Assembly (NCBI GenBank): GCA_021296025.1
Contig: JAGWBF010000085.1
Location: 1-6,555 of the forward strand
DNA length: 6,555 bases
From: Dehalococcoidia bacterium
Lineage (GTDB): Bacteria; Chloroflexota; Dehalococcoidia; Lucifugimonadales; JAGWBF01
Direction: 5' to 3'
This document shows, piece by piece, positions 4,571 to 6,555 of the stretch. Position numbers and translations under genes: made by a program. Numbering within the stretch: the stretch's first letter is position 1; each line of letters begins with the position of its first letter. Under the pieces are notes generated by a model. It searched no databases and had not been told where the DNA came from. It was given only the letters and a program-made list of their open reading frames with translations.

Positions 4571-5431
4571 ATGCCTAAGATGATGATGGAGACCGCCGAG
4601 AAAAAAGTCTGGATGAACGTCACCGCCAACCAGTGCCCGGGGTGCCCCTCCAACCTGGCAACCCGGCTGGTGATGCAGGTTATTTTCGATATCCTGGACG
4701 ATGAGGCCCCTATCATCTTCGGGCAGGGGTGCGGCATAGGACGGGACTTTCTCCAGCGCAGCGGGTTGGGCACCCACGACAGTGCCTGCGCAGCCATGCG
4801 CACCGCCATGGAGATCCGAGGTATCGACCGGCCCATAGTCGTCATCGACGGGGACGGCCAGATCGACATGGGCCTTGCTGATATGGCGACAGCCTTTCAG
4901 CAGGGCTACAAGTACCTGCACGTGGTCTGCGACAACCAAGCACACGCGGCCAGCGGCAGCCATGCCACAGGAAGCACCGATCTGCTGGCTCGCACCAGCG
5001 TCCGCCCCTCTGGCAAAGTGCGGAGCCGGAAACAGTTCCCCCTGATGCTGATGTTCAGCGGCGCTGAGTACGTGGCGACGGCCTCCACATCCCACCCTGG
5101 CGACCTGGAGCGTAAACTGAAGGCGGCTGTGACACGCCTCCCGGCCTTCATCCAGATTCTGACCCCCTGCAACCCGTCGTGGGGGTATGATGATGACAAG
5201 GGTATCGAGGTCTCCCGCCTTGCCGTGGAGTGCGGCATCTGGCCCTTGTACGAGTGGAAGGATGGGGCCTTCCGCCGGGCCAGCATACCCCGCAAGGCAA
5301 CCATCCGAGACTATATCGCCCCCCAGAGGCGGTATGCCCAGGCGACCGATGCCCAGATCGCCGAAATGGAAGAGTACGTGCGCCAGCAGGATAGTATGCT
5401 GAGCAGCCTGGCCTCTGGCTTCAACGCCTAG
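4571..5431 (+). CDS. 2-oxoacid:ferredoxin oxidoreductase, beta subunit (porB-like)
   Basis: Subunit of 286 residues that binds the diphosphate end of TPP and the proximal [4Fe-4S] cluster. The TPP motif starts at GDG (94-96) and closes with Asn122 in the CDNQAH stretch. The four cluster cysteines expected for this subunit are Cys22 and Cys25 (QCPGCP), Cys54 (GQGCGIGRD) and Cys200 (TPCNPSWGYD), spaced as in known enzymes. It should therefore be catalytically competent with alpha. After the TPP motif the usual DNEAYMNTG reads DNQAHAASG, so the Asn next to the substrate in pyruvate enzymes (Asn996 of the Desulfovibrio africanus enzyme) is Ala127. With the Thr-to-Gly change in alpha this points to a different, perhaps bulkier 2-oxoacid. 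ATG 4571 has GGGAG ten bases upstream, slightly far; the Met codons at 4580-4588 are alternatives. It is cotranscribed with alpha. Confidence 0.88.
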   Translation: MPKMMMETAEKKVWMNVTANQCPGCPSNLATRLVMQVIFDILDDEAPIIFGQGCGIGRDFLQRSGLGTHDSACAAMRTAMEIRGIDRPIVVIDGDGQIDMGLADMATAFQQGYKYLHVVCDNQAHAASGSHATGSTDLLARTSVRPSGKVRSRKQFPLMLMFSGAEYVATASTSHPGDLERKLKAAVTRLPAFIQILTPCNPSWGYDDDKGIEVSRLAVECGIWPLYEWKDGAFRRASIPRKATIRDYIAPQRRYAQATDAQIAEMEEYVRQQDSMLSSLASGFNA

Positions 5432-5476
5432 AATCTTCCGGCCGGTTGTAGTCCCCGCACTATCTTGAGGATGAAG

Positions 5477-6555
5477 ATGCCCAACTCCTCCGAAAGACCG
5501 TGGCTCTCCTTCTACTCTTCCGGCGTTTCGTCCAACCTCGACTACCCGCACATACCCCTCCATTCTCTTCTAACAAAGTCGGCTGAAAGGTACCCGGAAC
5601 GGCCCGCAATCATCTACCTGGGAGATGGCGCCGCGCCGCCGGCCACCCTGACATACAGGGAACTGGACAGGCTTTCGGGCTGCTTTGCAGCCGGACTTGC
5701 CGGCATGGGAGTCGGCCTCGGAGATCGGGTGGCTTATTTTCTTCAGAACTGCCCCCAGCTGGTGATCGCCTTCTACGGAATCCTGAAAGCTGGCGCCGTG
5801 CCCGCGCCCTGCAACCCGATGTACACCGAAGACGAGCTGCTGCGCCAGCTCGATGATGCCCAGCCTCGCTTGATCATATGCGACCGGGACACGTATCCCC
5901 GGGTAAGGGGGGCGCTCGGCGGCAAGCCCATTCCCGCTGTCGTCGTGGTCGGAGGTGAGGGCCCGGAAGCGAGCTTCGAACGTATCCTGGAGACCCATGG
6001 GGAACCCGGTCCGCCTGTGCCCGTTGACCCCGAACGGGACCTGGCCCTGCTCCCCTACACCGGCGGGACTACCGGGATCTCCAAGGGCGCTATGCTCACC
6101 CACCGGAACTTGGTGGTCAACGCCATGCAGTTCGCCGCCTGGTACGGGTATGAGGCCGGCAAAGAGACGTTTATATCCACTCTGCCCCTTTTCCATATTG
6201 GAGGTATTGCGGGTGCCATGAGCGTTCCTATCATGGTGGGAGCAACCATGCTCCTCTTTCGCCGGTTCGATGCCCGCCGGGTGCTGACGGCGATACAAGA
6301 GTACAAGGCAACCCGCTTCCCGGCGGTGCCCACCATGTACATCGCAGCCCTCGACCTGGAAGGGGCGGATCAATTCAGCCTGGCTTCCCTGAGGCCTTCC
6401 CGCACCAGCGCCTCTTCGCTGCCCCCGGCGGTCAAGCGTTCCTTCGATGAGATGGCGGGCCATGAAGTCCTCATCGAAGGATATGGCCTAACCGAGACCT
6501 CTCCTCTCACCCACGCCAATCCTATCCACAGGGCCAAGGAGGGTTCCATAGGTGT
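5477..6555 (+). CDS. AMP-forming acyl-CoA synthetase, N-terminal part (runs off right edge)
   Basis: The first 359 codons of an ANL-superfamily enzyme, which activates a carboxylic acid with ATP to an acyl-adenylate and then makes the CoA thioester. Visible motifs are YTGGTTGISKGAMLTH (194-209, the phosphate-binding loop), LPLFHIGG (236-243), and GYGLTETSP (335-343). The Leu-Arg segment before LPP (305-317) reads RPSRTSASSL where relatives have an SGGAPL-type loop touching adenine, which is unusual. The C-terminal hinge and catalytic Lys domain lie outside the window, so the acid cannot be predicted and luciferase-like or fatty-acid ligases remain possible. Start ATG 5477 is preceded by GAGG (5467-5470) six bases upstream; ATG 5471 touches that site and is less likely. 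It follows the beta gene by 45 bases on the same strand without a terminator, so it is probably cotranscribed with the oxidoreductase and acts on a related acyl group. Confidence 0.88.
   Translation, partial: MPNSSERPWLSFYSSGVSSNLDYPHIPLHSLLTKSAERYPERPAIIYLGDGAAPPATLTYRELDRLSGCFAAGLAGMGVGLGDRVAYFLQNCPQLVIAFYGILKAGAVPAPCNPMYTEDELLRQLDDAQPRLIICDRDTYPRVRGALGGKPIPAVVVVGGEGPEASFERILETHGEPGPPVPVDPERDLALLPYTGGTTGISKGAMLTHRNLVVNAMQFAAWYGYEAGKETFISTLPLFHIGGIAGAMSVPIMVGATMLLFRRFDARRVLTAIQEYKATRFPAVPTMYIAALDLEGADQFSLASLRPSRTSASSLPPAVKRSFDEMAGHEVLIEGYGLTETSPLTHANPIHRAKEGSIG

Noticed and set aside
5432..5476. CCGGCCGG palindrome as a terminator between beta and the acyl-CoA synthetase
   Set aside because: It is a short 8-base palindrome with no loop and no T-run; the 45-base gap looks like an intra-operon spacer.
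4496..6463. Long minus-strand open frames (355 and 297 codons) opposite beta and the acyl-CoA synthetase
   Set aside because: These are antisense shadows of genes with intact TPP and ANL motifs.

Overview
The window looks like a GC-rich chromosomal segment from an anaerobic or facultatively anaerobic bacterium. The pointers are a multi-subunit, ferredoxin-linked 2-oxoacid oxidoreductase, an archaeal-type dUTPase of the dCTP-deaminase fold, and a lipoprotein with a long Pro/Thr linker. That combination fits Chloroflexota (Dehalococcoidia-like) best, but the assignment is inference and not certain. Nothing indicates a phage, plasmid or insertion sequence.

Layout. (1) 253-1, minus strand: N-terminus of a lipoprotein (signal peptide, lipobox Cys, then a Pro/Thr-rich linker) that runs off the left edge. 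(2) 254-476: divergent intergenic region with a clean 7-bp-arm dyad and fragments resembling parts of the TPP aptamer. (3) 477-1082 and 1051-1731, plus strand: an overlapping gene pair, dUTPase then TenA (thiaminase II / thiamin pyrimidine salvage). (4) 1732-2197: no intact gene. It holds a decayed C-terminal piece of a metallo-beta-lactamase-fold hydrolase and, after it, a candidate sigma70-type promoter. (5) 2198-5431, plus strand: a three-gene 2-oxoacid:ferredoxin oxidoreductase cluster in the order fused gamma-delta, alpha, beta. (6) 5477 to the right edge: the first 359 codons of an AMP-forming acyl-CoA synthetase, probably in the same operon.

How they fit together. The oxidoreductase uses thiamin diphosphate (TPP) and iron-sulfur clusters to interconvert a 2-oxoacid plus CoA with an acyl-CoA, CO2 and reduced ferredoxin. 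The following gene makes acyl-CoA from a free acid, so the two could together convert a carboxylic acid to its one-carbon-longer 2-oxoacid (reductive carboxylation), or the ligase could handle the same acyl group in the opposite direction. TenA just upstream salvages the pyrimidine half of TPP, which the oxidoreductase needs. Two pocket residues known to hold pyruvate in pyruvate:ferredoxin oxidoreductase appear replaced (Thr to Gly in alpha, Asn to Ala in beta), while TPP and cluster ligands in beta are kept. The substrate is therefore probably not pyruvate. The first ferredoxin cluster motif of the gamma-delta subunit also has non-standard cysteine spacing. These are the best leads in the window.
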